From Mycobacterium rhizamassiliense (GTDB lineage: Bacteria > Actinomycetota > Actinomycetes > Mycobacteriales > Mycobacteriaceae): DNA of 64,000 bases. The stretch covers positions 4,917,685-4,981,684 of the forward strand of contig NZ_LT721901.1 of assembly GCF_900157375.1 (NCBI RefSeq), read 5' to 3'. Below are positions 56,000 through 64,000 of the stretch, piece after piece; the stretch's first letter is position 1, and each line of letters opens with the position of its first letter. The notes beneath the pieces were generated by a model. That model saw only the letters and a list, made by a program, of their open reading frames with translations, searched no databases and was not told where the DNA came from. Both the position numbers and the translations under genes were made by a program.

Positions 56000-56826
56000 T
56001 ATTCGTCCCGTACTTCTGACAAGGCTTCGCTGGCCGGACGATCCCCGGTCCACGAAATTTGGAGCACGCCAAGCGGCTCTGACTGGTCGAATGCTACCGC
56101 CCGCGACCGGTACAGCTCGAGCAGCGCCAGGAACCGCCCGACGACTTCCATCGGCGCCTCGCAGTCGGCGACCAGCTCGGAAAAGGTGGCCCACTGACCA
56201 TGGCCCCGCGCCTGCAGGATCGACAACAACCTTTGCGCCTGCTCGGGAACCGAGACCTGCAGCTCGTGCAGGTGCGTGATGGACACGGTCGGGACGGGCC
56301 GCGGGCTGAATGCCACGGCGGCGATCTCGGCGAAGCGCTGGGCGTCGACACCGATCATCACCTCGGGCAGCAGTTCGGTGAACCGGTCCTCCAGCGCCAC
56401 CGAGCGCGGATAGCTGCGCAGCGCGGTGGCCTCCAGCTCGGCGAACATCTCCGCGACGTGCTTGAACGCGCGGTACTGCAGCAGCCGCGCGAACAGTAGG
56501 TCGCGCACCTCCAGCAGCGCCAGGTCCTCCTCGTCGTCTATCCGCCCGGCCGGCAGCAGCCGGGCCGCCTTGAGGTCGAGCAACGTCGCCGCGACCACGA
56601 GGAACGCGGTGGTCTCCTCGAGATCCAGCTGCGAACCGACCTCGCGCGTGTAGGCGATGAAGTCGTCGGTGACCTGGTGCAGCGCGACCTCGGTGACGTC
56701 GAGGCGGTGCGCGAAGATCAGCTGCAGCAGCAGGTCGAACGGGCCCTCGAAGTTGGTCAGGCGGACTTGGAAACCGGTCGGGCTGCCGGCCTCGGGTGGC
56801 GCCTCACCGTTTGCGGTCGCGTTCAC
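55999..56826 (-). CDS. scpA: Segregation and condensation protein A
   Basis: A 275-residue kleisin: FEGPFDLLLQLI with LDVTEVALHQVTDDFI at the N-terminus, the FLVVAATLLDLKAARLLP segment, and the C-terminal winged helix (ATFSELV...FLALLELYRSRAVAF). GTG 56826 overlaps the parA-like stop by four bases. It bridges the SMC heads with ScpB. Confidence 0.95.
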   Translation of the reverse strand: MNATANGEAPPEAGSPTGFQVRLTNFEGPFDLLLQLIFAHRLDVTEVALHQVTDDFIAYTREVGSQLDLEETTAFLVVAATLLDLKAARLLPAGRIDDEEDLALLEVRDLLFARLLQYRAFKHVAEMFAELEATALRSYPRSVALEDRFTELLPEVMIGVDAQRFAEIAAVAFSPRPVPTVSITHLHELQVSVPEQAQRLLSILQARGHGQWATFSELVADCEAPMEVVGRFLALLELYRSRAVAFDQSEPLGVLQISWTGDRPASEALSEVRDE

Positions 56827-57686
56827 GCGCCAAATCGGTCGATGAATTCGCGGGCCAGGGCGCGATAGGCCATGGCTCCCGCGGACTTCGGCGCCCAGGT
56901 GGTGATGGGCTCGCCCGCGACACTGGTCTCCGGGAAACGGACGGTGCGCGTGATCACGGTGTCGAAGACTAGATCACCGAACCGCTCCACCACCCGGGCC
57001 ATCACCTCGCGCGCGTTGACGGTGCGCGGGTCGTAGCGGGTCAGCAGGATGCCGCTGATCTCCAGCTTCGGGTTGAGCCGGTCGCGCACCTTGTCGACGG
57101 TATCGGTCAGCAACGCCAGGCCGCGCAGGGAGAAGAACTCGCACTCGGTCGGGATCACGACGCCGTCGGAACACGCGAGGCCGTTGACCGTCAACAGACC
57201 CAGCGACGGCTGGCAGTCGATCAGCACGTAGTCGTAGCGATCCAGCACCGGATGCAACGCCCGGCCCAGCGTCTGCTCGCGGCCCACCTCGTTGACCAAC
57301 TGGATCTCGGCCGCGGAGAGGTCGATATTGCTGGGCACCAGATCGAGGTACTTGATGCGAGTGGACAGCAGCACGTCGTCGATCGACACCCGCGGCTCCA
57401 CCAGGACGTTGTGGATCGTCTTCTCCAGCTCGTAGTGCGGCACGCCGAGGCCCGCCGACAGCGCGCCCTGCGGATCCATGTCTACGAGCAGCACGCGCCT
57501 GCCGTACTCGGCGAGGGCGGCGCCCAGGTTGATGGTCGACGTGGTCTTGCCGACGCCGCCCTTCTGGTTGCACATCGCGACGACCTTGGCGGGGCCGTGT
57601 GCGGTGCGCGGCTGAGGCTCCGGGATCGCCCGCGGCGGGCGTCCGGTCAGGCCGATGACGACATCGCTGTCGGGCGGGTCGGTCAT
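56823..57686 (-). CDS. ParA/MinD-type ATPase (Rv1708-like)
   Basis: A 287-residue protein with a deviant Walker A (NQKGGVGKTTS, residues about 41-51), VLLVDMDPQGAL and LIDCQPSLG, typical of ParA/Soj. Start ATG 57686 is chosen because a probable -10 box (TAGACT, complement of 57724-57729) lies between it and the longer GTG 57743 start. It heads the scpA-scpB-rluB-cmk-der chain. No ParB gene is adjacent, so the partner is unclear. Confidence 0.9.
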   Translation of the reverse strand: MTDPPDSDVVIGLTGRPPRAIPEPQPRTAHGPAKVVAMCNQKGGVGKTTSTINLGAALAEYGRRVLLVDMDPQGALSAGLGVPHYELEKTIHNVLVEPRVSIDDVLLSTRIKYLDLVPSNIDLSAAEIQLVNEVGREQTLGRALHPVLDRYDYVLIDCQPSLGLLTVNGLACSDGVVIPTECEFFSLRGLALLTDTVDKVRDRLNPKLEISGILLTRYDPRTVNAREVMARVVERFGDLVFDTVITRTVRFPETSVAGEPITTWAPKSAGAMAYRALAREFIDRFGA

Positions 57687-57723
57687 CGCCGGGCGGGTGT
57701 TCGAAAGGTGAACATCGCTGGAA

Positions 57724-57729
57724 AGTCTA
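57724..57729 (-). promoter_or_regulatory. Probable -10 element for the parA-scp-der operon
   Basis: TAGACT on the minus strand fits the mycobacterial TANNNT -10 pattern and lies 38 bp before ATG 57686. No convincing -35 is seen. Confidence 0.4.
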
Positions 57730-57818
57730 GCGGCTGAGCGCACCTAGACCCGGCGACCCGCAGGCAATCTCACCAGCGAATATGGCCGATATGTGTTGCT
57801 GGCGCGCCGACCGTGATC

Positions 57819-58883
57819 TCACGTCACACCGGCCTCAGCAGTATCACCGATCAGGCAGGGTTCCCTATGCATATCGGCGAAGACGTAGCCGTCGAACAGC
57901 TTGCGCGCCATGCTGCGCACCGACGCTCCGATCTTGAGATCGCCGCTGCCGATCCGGTTGATGTCGACGCTCACGGTTCCCGTCGCGTCCTCGAGCAGCA
58001 GGGGCCGGATGCCGGCCGGACGCCCGAGCAGTTTTCCGGCCACCGTGTCGGAAACCGCCGCCGCGGTCGCCAGACACACCGCGCCCGCGACCGCGTGGCC
58101 GTCGTTGCAACCGTCGGGCACGAAATAGCGCGATCGAAGATCCGCGCGGTGCGATTCCGACACCAGCATGACTTTGGGCAGGACGTACCCACGCGAGTCG
58201 CCCAGGCCCATAGCTACCGCCGCCCGCAGGCGCAGGCGCTCGAGCCGGTCGAGCAATCGCGTATCGCTGTTGAGCTGCTGGGGCGACTCGCCACCGGTGA
58301 GCCCGAACTCGCGGGCCTCGGCGATGACCGCGCACACGCCGGCGTCGATCGCCGTGATCGCCACGTCTCCGAGGTGGTCGACCGGGCGACCGGTGGGGAA
58401 CAATTTCCCCGTGCGACCGCCGCAGAAGTTGTCGAACATCAGCTCGACCGGCGCCGACCGCCCGGTCACCCCGCCGCTGCCGACCGAAACCGTAACCGCC
58501 GCACCACTATTCACTACGTGTACTCGAACCGCGGTGGCCGGGTGGGCCTTCAGCACCAGTCCACGCTCGATCGCGAACGACGCGACTCCAGCGAGCAGAT
58601 TGCCACACGTCAGATTCCAGTCCACCCACAAGGTACCGAGATCAACCTGCGCGAACAGATAGTCGACGTCGCAATCGGGCCGCGTCGAGGGGCCCACGAT
58701 CGCCACCTTGCTGGTGGTCGCTCCGTCGCCGCCGAGCCGATCGATTTGGGCCCGATTCAGAGACCCGAGAATGACCGACAGCAACACATCCGGATCAACA
58801 CCGGTCTCGTCGATATCCGACTTGAGTAGGTAGACACCCGAAGAGGTACCGCCACGCATCATCATCGTGCGTAACGAAATCAT
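57819..58883 (-). CDS. PrpF-family protein (aconitate/oxalomesaconate isomerase type)
   Basis: A 354-residue protein beginning MISLRTMMMRGGTSSGVY, the signature PrpF N-terminus, with the two candidate catalytic cysteines in NLTCGNLL and DNFCGGRTGKLFP. The family interconverts aconitate-like or 4-oxalomesaconate tautomers. ATG 58883 has GGAGGGGGG a few bases upstream; an extension to 59087 is in frame but overlaps the divergent methyltransferase gene. It lies between parA-like and the O-methyltransferase, where I do not remember such a gene in M. tuberculosis. Confidence 0.85.
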   Translation of the reverse strand: MISLRTMMMRGGTSSGVYLLKSDIDETGVDPDVLLSVILGSLNRAQIDRLGGDGATTSKVAIVGPSTRPDCDVDYLFAQVDLGTLWVDWNLTCGNLLAGVASFAIERGLVLKAHPATAVRVHVVNSGAAVTVSVGSGGVTGRSAPVELMFDNFCGGRTGKLFPTGRPVDHLGDVAITAIDAGVCAVIAEAREFGLTGGESPQQLNSDTRLLDRLERLRLRAAVAMGLGDSRGYVLPKVMLVSESHRADLRSRYFVPDGCNDGHAVAGAVCLATAAAVSDTVAGKLLGRPAGIRPLLLEDATGTVSVDINRIGSGDLKIGASVRSMARKLFDGYVFADMHREPCLIGDTAEAGVT

Positions 58884-59007
58884 TCGTTCCCCCCTCCGGA
58901 AAGCAGAGTAGATACCACAGTCCCCCGAGTAAAGGACCAAAACGTCACAATTTTTTACGGCCCTCCACAGGACCGTTATTTTCGGGGGCGGCCTAGGGTG
59001 GTTTTCC

Positions 59008-59760
59008 ATGAATCTGAAGCGGCGAATACCGCTACTGCGTTGGTCGGTTTGGCGGATGGCCACCGCAACACGCAACATCACCACCACGGGCCAGATCGGC
59101 GACGGGCGCGAGGCGGCAGCGGTCGCCTACGTGCTGAAAAATGCCCGGCCCGGCGACATTGACGACGTGCTGGCCACCATTGACAAATTCGCCTACGAGA
59201 AATCCCTACTAATTAACGTGGGCGACGAAAAAGGCCTATTGCTAGACGCTTCCGTGCGCCGCGCTCAGCCCGCGCTCGCGCTGGAGCTCGGCACCTATTG
59301 CGGTTACGGCGCGCTGCGGATCGCGCGCGCGGCGCCGAACGCCAAGGTGTATTCCGTCGAACTCGCCGAGGCAAACGCGGCCAACGCCCGGCAGATCTGG
59401 GCGCATGCCGGGGTCGCAGACCGGGTGACGTGCGTGGTCGGCACCATCGGGGACGGGGGCCGGACGCTGGACGCCCTGGCAAACGACCACGGGTTCGCCT
59501 CGGGAACATTGGATTTCGTGTTCCTCGATCACGACAAGGACGCGTACCTGGCCGACCTGCACAGCATCCTGGACCGGGGCTGGCTGCATCCCGGCTCGAT
59601 CGTGGTCGCCGACAACGTCCGGGTGCCGGGCGCTCCGAAGTACCGCGCCTACATGCACGACCAGCAGGGCAAACTGTTCAACACCGTCGAGCACAAGGCG
59701 CACGTCGAGTACCAGTCGATGCTGTCCGATCTGGTGCTCGAATCGGACTACCTCGGCTGA
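59008..59760 (+). CDS. SAM-dependent O-methyltransferase, catechol type (Rv1703c-like)
   Basis: A 250-residue protein of the O-methyltransferase 3 family: ALELGTYCGYGALRIA (SAM motif I, about 90-105), VYSVEL (motif with acidic ribose ligand), FVFLDHDKDAY (metal and catalytic Lys region) and VVADNV. AGGGTGG stands 6 nt before ATG 59008. It is the only plus-strand gene in the conserved block and diverges from the PrpF gene; the substrate is unknown and nothing ties it to the NRPS product. Confidence 0.88.
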   Translation: MNLKRRIPLLRWSVWRMATATRNITTTGQIGDGREAAAVAYVLKNARPGDIDDVLATIDKFAYEKSLLINVGDEKGLLLDASVRRAQPALALELGTYCGYGALRIARAAPNAKVYSVELAEANAANARQIWAHAGVADRVTCVVGTIGDGGRTLDALANDHGFASGTLDFVFLDHDKDAYLADLHSILDRGWLHPGSIVVADNVRVPGAPKYRAYMHDQQGKLFNTVEHKAHVEYQSMLSDLVLESDYLG

Positions 59761-59844
59761 GCGGCCGCCGAACGTCTACTAGTTGCGAGGATTTCGGGCG
59801 TATCGCCCCAACAACTCGACGTTCGGCGCGAGAGTCGGCCGCCG

Positions 59845-60786
59845 CTACTGGGCGCGCGGGTGGGCCCCGGCCCACACCTCGCGCAGCGCGTGCACGGTGA
59901 CCAACGTGTAGATCTGGGTCGTCGTCACCGAGGCGTGGCCGAGCAACTCCTGCACGACCCGGACGTCGGCGCCGCCCTCCAGCAGATGGGTGGCGAACGA
60001 ATGCCGCAGCATGTGCGGCGACACCCCCGACGTGATGCCCCCGCGTGCGGCGGCGTCCTGCAGCACCTGCCACGCGCTCTGCCGCGACAGCCGGCCGCCG
60101 CGCACGTTGAGGAAGATCGCCGGTGTTCCGCGGCCGCGCCGCGCCAGCTCCGAGCGCCCGCGCACCAGGTAGGCGTCCAGTGCCTGTACCGCCGGACGCC
60201 CGACCGGCACCAGCCGCTGCTTGCCGCCCTTGCCGCGCAGCAGCACCGTCCTGGCCTGCGCGTCGATGTCGTCGACGTCCAGGCCGACGGCCTCGGAGAT
60301 CCGGGATCCGGTGGAATACAACAGCTCCAGCAGCGCCCGGTTGCGCAGAGTCAGCGGACCGTCGGCCGGGCTGTCGCCGCCGGCCCCTTCCAGCAGCGCC
60401 AGCACCTCGTCGAGGGTCAGGCTCTTCGGCAGCCGGCGCCCGGGCGTCGGCGGCCGCACCGCGCGCGCCACGTCCAGTTCGGCCAGCCCTTCGGCGGCGG
60501 CGAACCGGTGCAGCCCGCGCACCGCGATCAGCGCCCGCGCGGCCGACACCGCCGACAACGCGACGGCCCCGGATTCGGGATCGCCGCGCCGCAGTGCCAC
60601 CAGAAACTCGCTGACATCGTCCTCACCCACCTTGGCGAGGTCGTGAATACCCCTGTCGGACAGATGCTTTGAGTACCGCCGCAGGTCGCGCCGATACGAG
60701 CTCAGCGTGTTGGCCGCCACGCCGCGCTCGATCGTCAGGTGCTCGAGGTAGCCCTGCATCTGTGTGTCCAGGACCGCCACCGTCAT
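59845..60786 (-). CDS. xerD: Tyrosine recombinase XerD
   Basis: A 313-residue recombinase: N-terminal core-binding domain (YLEHLTIERGVAANTLSSYRRDL) and a catalytic domain with Arg in STGSRISEAVGL, Lys near GKGGKQRLVPV, HMLRHSFATHLL, GH and the nucleophilic Tyr in TTTQIYT. It resolves chromosome dimers at dif with XerC. ATG 60786 overlaps the Nudix stop by four bases. Synteny (next to Nudix and pyrG) supports XerD rather than a phage integrase. Confidence 0.92.
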   Translation of the reverse strand: MTVAVLDTQMQGYLEHLTIERGVAANTLSSYRRDLRRYSKHLSDRGIHDLAKVGEDDVSEFLVALRRGDPESGAVALSAVSAARALIAVRGLHRFAAAEGLAELDVARAVRPPTPGRRLPKSLTLDEVLALLEGAGGDSPADGPLTLRNRALLELLYSTGSRISEAVGLDVDDIDAQARTVLLRGKGGKQRLVPVGRPAVQALDAYLVRGRSELARRGRGTPAIFLNVRGGRLSRQSAWQVLQDAAARGGITSGVSPHMLRHSFATHLLEGGADVRVVQELLGHASVTTTQIYTLVTVHALREVWAGAHPRAQ

Positions 60787-61406
60787 TGCGCGGCCCGTCG
60801 CTCCGCGAAGGCAGTCGGCTTGTCGACCCACGGGCTGTCCAGCGGGCGGGGCTCGGCGAAGCCGGTGCCGACCGCGTGCGCGGCCAGAATTCCCGCGACC
60901 GCAATCGCATTGACGATGTCGCCGCCGAGCACCAAGCGGGCCGCCTCGGCGAGCGAATACCACTCGAGCCTCATGTCGGCTTCTTCGTCGTGCGCCTCGG
61001 GCCGGTCGACCTTGCGCAGCCCGGTGGCCAGATACACGCGCACCGATTCGTCGCTGAAGCCGGGCGTGGAGTCGAGGTCGACGAGCACCTGCCAGGTGTC
61101 GGCCTCTAGCCCCGCCTCCTCCTTGAGTTCGCGGGCCGCGGTCAGGTGCGGGGGTTCGCCGCCGACGTCGAGCAGCCCGGCGGGCAGCTCCCACAGCCGC
61201 CGCCCGAGCGGGTGGCGGTACTGGTAGACCAGCGGGATGTTGTTGTCGTCGTCGAGCGCGACGATGGCGACCGCACCGAAATGTTCGACGACCTCGCGAA
61301 CGGCTTCCTTACCGCCCGGCATTCGCACGTGGTCGCGACGCAGCGCGAAAATCTTTCCCGTGAATAGCGTTTCGCTAGAAGCGGTTTCGAAAACGTGCTC
61401 AGCCAC
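60783..61406 (-). CDS. Nudix hydrolase, ADP-ribose pyrophosphatase type (Rv1700-like)
   Basis: A 207-residue protein with the Nudix helix (LTAARELKEEAGL) after ELPAGLLDVGGE; the loop is one residue longer than the textbook box, which I remember as usual for Rv1700. GTG 61406 overlaps the pyrG stop by eight bases. It is predicted to hydrolyse ADP-ribose and related nucleotides. Confidence 0.9.
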   Translation of the reverse strand: MAEHVFETASSETLFTGKIFALRRDHVRMPGGKEAVREVVEHFGAVAIVALDDDNNIPLVYQYRHPLGRRLWELPAGLLDVGGEPPHLTAARELKEEAGLEADTWQVLVDLDSTPGFSDESVRVYLATGLRKVDRPEAHDEEADMRLEWYSLAEAARLVLGGDIVNAIAVAGILAAHAVGTGFAEPRPLDSPWVDKPTAFAERRAAQ

Positions 61407-63150
61407 GAGTGGCTGGTTCGGGTCGCTGCCGCTCGGCGCTCTCGCGGTGCTGGTTGCCGTTGGACGTGTGCTCCGGGATCTCCACCGGAAGCTGCTCGCC
61501 CGCCCGGTAATCAAGCGCGGCCCCGACGAACGCCGCGAACAACGGGTGCGGCCGGGTGGGCCGGCTCTTCAGCTCGGGATGGGCCTGGGTGCCGACGATG
61601 AACGGGTGGATGTCCGCCGGATATTCGACGAACTCCACCAGATGACCGTCGGGCGAGGTCCCGGAGAACCGCAGGCCGCTCTCGGCGATCTTGTCCCGGT
61701 AGGCGTTGTTGACCTCGTAGCGGTGCCGGTGCCGCTCGGACACGTGGGTGGACTCATACGCTTGGGCCACAATCGAATCCGGCTCAAGTACAGCCGGGTA
61801 GGCGCCCAGTCGCATCGTCCCGCCGAGGTCGGCCTCGCCGGCGACGATCTCTTCCTGGTCGGCCATCGTGGAGATCACCGGATCCGGGGTCGACGGCTCG
61901 AATTCGGCCGAGTTCGCCTCGGTGATGCCCACCGAGCGGGCGGCCTCGATCACGATGCACTGCAGCCCCAGGCACAGCCCCAGCACCGGCAGCCCGCGCG
62001 ACCGCGCGTAGCGGATGGCGCCGATCTTGCCCTCGATGCCGCGGATGCCGAACCCGCCGGGAATCAGCACACCGTGCACGTCGCCTAGCGACGACGTGGC
62101 GCCCGCGGCGCTCGCGCAGTCGTCGGAGGGCACCCACACCATCTCGACCTTGGCGTGGTGCTTGAACCCGCCGGCGCGCAACGCCTCGGTCACCGAGAGG
62201 TAGGCATCGGACAGGTCAACGTACTTGCCCACCAAGGCGATTCGCACGGTCTCGTGTGGCTCGTGGACCCTCTGCAGCAGGTCGTTCCACTGCGTCCAGT
62301 CGACGTCGCGGAAGGGCAGGCTGAGGCGGCGCACCACGAACGCGTCCAGCTCCTCGCGGTGCAGCACCTTGGGGATGTCGTAGATGGACGGGGCGTCCGG
62401 GGTGGAGATGACGCCGTCGATGTCGACGTCACACATCAGCGCGATCTTGTTCTTCAGCGGCTCGGGCACGGGACGGTCGCAGCGCAGGATCAGCGCGTCC
62501 GGGCTGATACCGATGCTGCGCAGCGCCGCCACCGAGTGCTGGGTCGGCTTGGTCTTGAGTTCGCCGGACGGCGCGAGATACGGCACCAGCGACACGTGTA
62601 GGAAGAAGACGTTCTCGCGGCCGACGTCGTGGCGGACCTGCCGCGCCGCCTCCAGGAAGGGCTGCGATTCGATGTCGCCGACCGTGCCGCCGATCTCGGT
62701 GATCACGACGTCCGGGCGGCGCCCGTCGGCGTCCGGCTCGGCCATCTCCAGGATGCGGCGTTTGATCTCGTCGGTGATGTGCGGGATCACCTGGACGGTG
62801 TCGCCGAGATACTCGCCGCGCCGCTCCTTGGCGATCACGGCCGAATAAACCTGCCCGGTAGTCACATTCGCAGAGCCGGACAGGTCGCGGTCCAGGAAGC
62901 GCTCGTAGTGTCCGACGTCGAGGTCGGTTTCCGCGCCGTCCTCGGTGACGAACACCTCGCCATGCTGGAACGGGTTCATCGTGCCCGGATCGACGTTGAG
63001 GTACGGATCGAGCTTTTGCATCGTCACATGCAACCCTCGGGCGGTGAGCAATTGACCGAGACTGCTCGCGGTCAATCCCTTACCGAGCGATGAGGCGACC
63101 CCACCGCTGACGAAGAGGTGCTTGGTGGCGGTTTGCGGGTGCTTTCGCAC
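61399..63150 (-). CDS. pyrG: CTP synthase
   Basis: A 583-residue protein with an amidoligase domain (VSGGVASSLGKGL; ITEIGGTVGDIESQPFLEAA) and a class I glutaminase domain with Cys in GLCLGLQ and the HPELKSRP motif. It makes CTP from UTP, ATP and glutamine. GTG 63150 has GGAGG 6 nt upstream and gives the N-terminus I remember for Rv1699; GTG 63183 is an in-frame alternative. Confidence 0.97.
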   Translation of the reverse strand: MRKHPQTATKHLFVSGGVASSLGKGLTASSLGQLLTARGLHVTMQKLDPYLNVDPGTMNPFQHGEVFVTEDGAETDLDVGHYERFLDRDLSGSANVTTGQVYSAVIAKERRGEYLGDTVQVIPHITDEIKRRILEMAEPDADGRRPDVVITEIGGTVGDIESQPFLEAARQVRHDVGRENVFFLHVSLVPYLAPSGELKTKPTQHSVAALRSIGISPDALILRCDRPVPEPLKNKIALMCDVDIDGVISTPDAPSIYDIPKVLHREELDAFVVRRLSLPFRDVDWTQWNDLLQRVHEPHETVRIALVGKYVDLSDAYLSVTEALRAGGFKHHAKVEMVWVPSDDCASAAGATSSLGDVHGVLIPGGFGIRGIEGKIGAIRYARSRGLPVLGLCLGLQCIVIEAARSVGITEANSAEFEPSTPDPVISTMADQEEIVAGEADLGGTMRLGAYPAVLEPDSIVAQAYESTHVSERHRHRYEVNNAYRDKIAESGLRFSGTSPDGHLVEFVEYPADIHPFIVGTQAHPELKSRPTRPHPLFAAFVGAALDYRAGEQLPVEIPEHTSNGNQHRESAERQRPEPATRG

Positions 63151-63279
63151 AGGCGGCCTCCGTGAAGACGGGCAGGGCGTCATTTTCGTCTAGCTTTGAC
63201 CAGCTTGGGCCTGCCGACCCACGGAAATTTACCCTAACATCCACCGCCCGAAGCGGTGGCTAACACGCCCGAGCGTCGG

Positions 63280-64000
63280 CTACTGAGGCACCGTGATCGC
63301 TGTCGCGCCGTGGCCGGTGCCGTACTGCCCGGCGTGGCCGCCGTTGAGGAGCTCATGCAGGCCCAGGACCGTGGTGATGCGCCCGGGCGCGGACTCGACG
63401 TCGTCGACGGTGCTGATCGCGGCGTTGATACCGGCGTCGGCGCGGGCCACGGCCACCGCCGCGCCGCCGGTCGACGAGCCGTCCCGCCCGGCGAGCAGCG
63501 TGCCCGAACCGTGCGGCGCCAGCGCGGCCGCGAATCGGGCCACACTGGCCCCCTGGTTGCCGGCGTCCTGCGGCAGGGCGCCGCCGGTGACGATCAGGGC
63601 GGTGTTCGCCGCGCCCAGGTGGTCGCTGGGCGTGTAGGTGATGAACCCGGTGTCGCGCAGGGCCGCCAGCACCGTGTCGCGCTGCAGGTCGTCGACCGGC
63701 GGGACCGCCGGGTTGCTGTTGATCAGCAGCGCGATGCCCAGCAAGTCACCGGCCTGCGAGCCCTGGTCGACCATCTTGGTGCTGAGCTGCTGTCCCGCGG
63801 GCAGGACCGACGAGTTCACCACGGTCCGCAATTTCTCCGCGGAGTTGGCGTCGACGAACTCCTGCGTGAGCGCCACCGTGCCGGTGACCGTGCCGCCGGC
63901 CTGCCCGATGATCTTCGACACCGCCGCGACGTCGTCGTCCTTGGCGTCCGGTGTGCGGAAGACCATAACCGACTTGCCGCCCAGCGCGTCATGCACGATG
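63280..64000 (-). CDS. MctB-like copper-transport protein, 5' end beyond window
   Basis: The C-terminal 239 residues are visible before TAG/stop at 63280; the frame is open to the right edge, so the start lies outside. The sequence (MVFRTPDAKDDDVAAV; NSSVLPAGQQLS; GLHELLNGGHAGQYGTGHGA) and its position beside pyrG match what I remember of Rv1698 (MctB), an outer-membrane-associated protein that limits copper accumulation. No membrane anchor is visible because the N-terminus is missing. Confidence 0.8.
   Translation of the reverse strand, partial: IVHDALGGKSVMVFRTPDAKDDDVAAVSKIIGQAGGTVTGTVALTQEFVDANSAEKLRTVVNSSVLPAGQQLSTKMVDQGSQAGDLLGIALLINSNPAVPPVDDLQRDTVLAALRDTGFITYTPSDHLGAANTALIVTGGALPQDAGNQGASVARFAAALAPHGSGTLLAGRDGSSTGGAAVAVARADAGINAAISTVDDVESAPGRITTVLGLHELLNGGHAGQYGTGHGATAITVPQ

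Noticed and set aside
59008..59760. O-methyltransferase as a tailoring enzyme that forms a methyl ester on the NRPS product
   Set aside because: It belongs to the catechol-type family, is 13 kb away and sits in the conserved block as the counterpart of Rv1703c; nothing in the sequence links it to the peptide.
59845..60786. Tyrosine recombinase as the integrase of an island
   Set aside because: Its neighbours (Nudix, pyrG) and 4-bp overlap with the Nudix gene are those of housekeeping xerD.

Overview
The window is high-GC actinobacterial DNA, almost certainly from a slow-growing Mycobacterium. I infer the genus, and a possible M. avium-complex affiliation, from gene content: a Gap/Sap lipid-addressing protein, an IdeR-type iron box, a giant NRPS with its MbtH partner, and a right-hand block whose order matches, from memory, M. 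tuberculosis Rv1698 to Rv1719. I could not run any database search, so names rest on motifs I can read and on remembered synteny.

Left region (1 to about 6.9 kb): an NRPS gene that runs off the left edge (C-A-PCP-E-C visible) preceded by a stand-alone formyltransferase of the FxbA/CchA kind. A 19-bp sequence matching the IdeR iron box at 15 of 19 positions lies 77 bp upstream of the formyltransferase. Together these look like the first genes of an iron-regulated hydroxamate siderophore (exochelin-like) pathway. From about 7 to 14.8 kb there is a mixed set: a membrane GGDEF protein, an EntS-like MFS exporter, a small zinc-finger protein, a PP2C/anti-sigma kinase fusion with its STAS antagonist, an SDR, a small membrane protein and a VOC protein.

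Centre (14.8 to 48.8 kb): one 31.2-kb gene encodes a 10,396-residue, eight-module NRPS with three epimerase domains, one N-methyltransferase and a terminal thioesterase. It is preceded by an MbtH gene, divergent from a Gap-type membrane protein and near a GT4 glycosyltransferase. Pocket residues suggest an acyl octapeptide D-Phe / N-methyl-X / X / Phe / D-Ala-like / X / D-Ala-like / aromatic. The first modules match what I remember of the M. avium subsp. paratuberculosis lipopentapeptide (D-Phe, N-MeVal, Ile, Phe, Ala), so this may be an eight-residue relative of it. A domains with the same predicted code share long identical DNA tracts, which points to internal recombination.

Right region (49 to 64 kb): two small genes, a tRNA-Pro(GGG), then a conserved chromosomal block: IclR regulator, cyclase, SDR, der, cmk, rluB-like, scpB, scpA, parA-like, a PrpF-family gene, an O-methyltransferase, xerD, an ADP-ribose-pyrophosphatase-type Nudix, pyrG and a mctB-like gene that runs off the right edge. 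Most neighbours overlap by 1 to 8 bp, which suggests tight co-translation.
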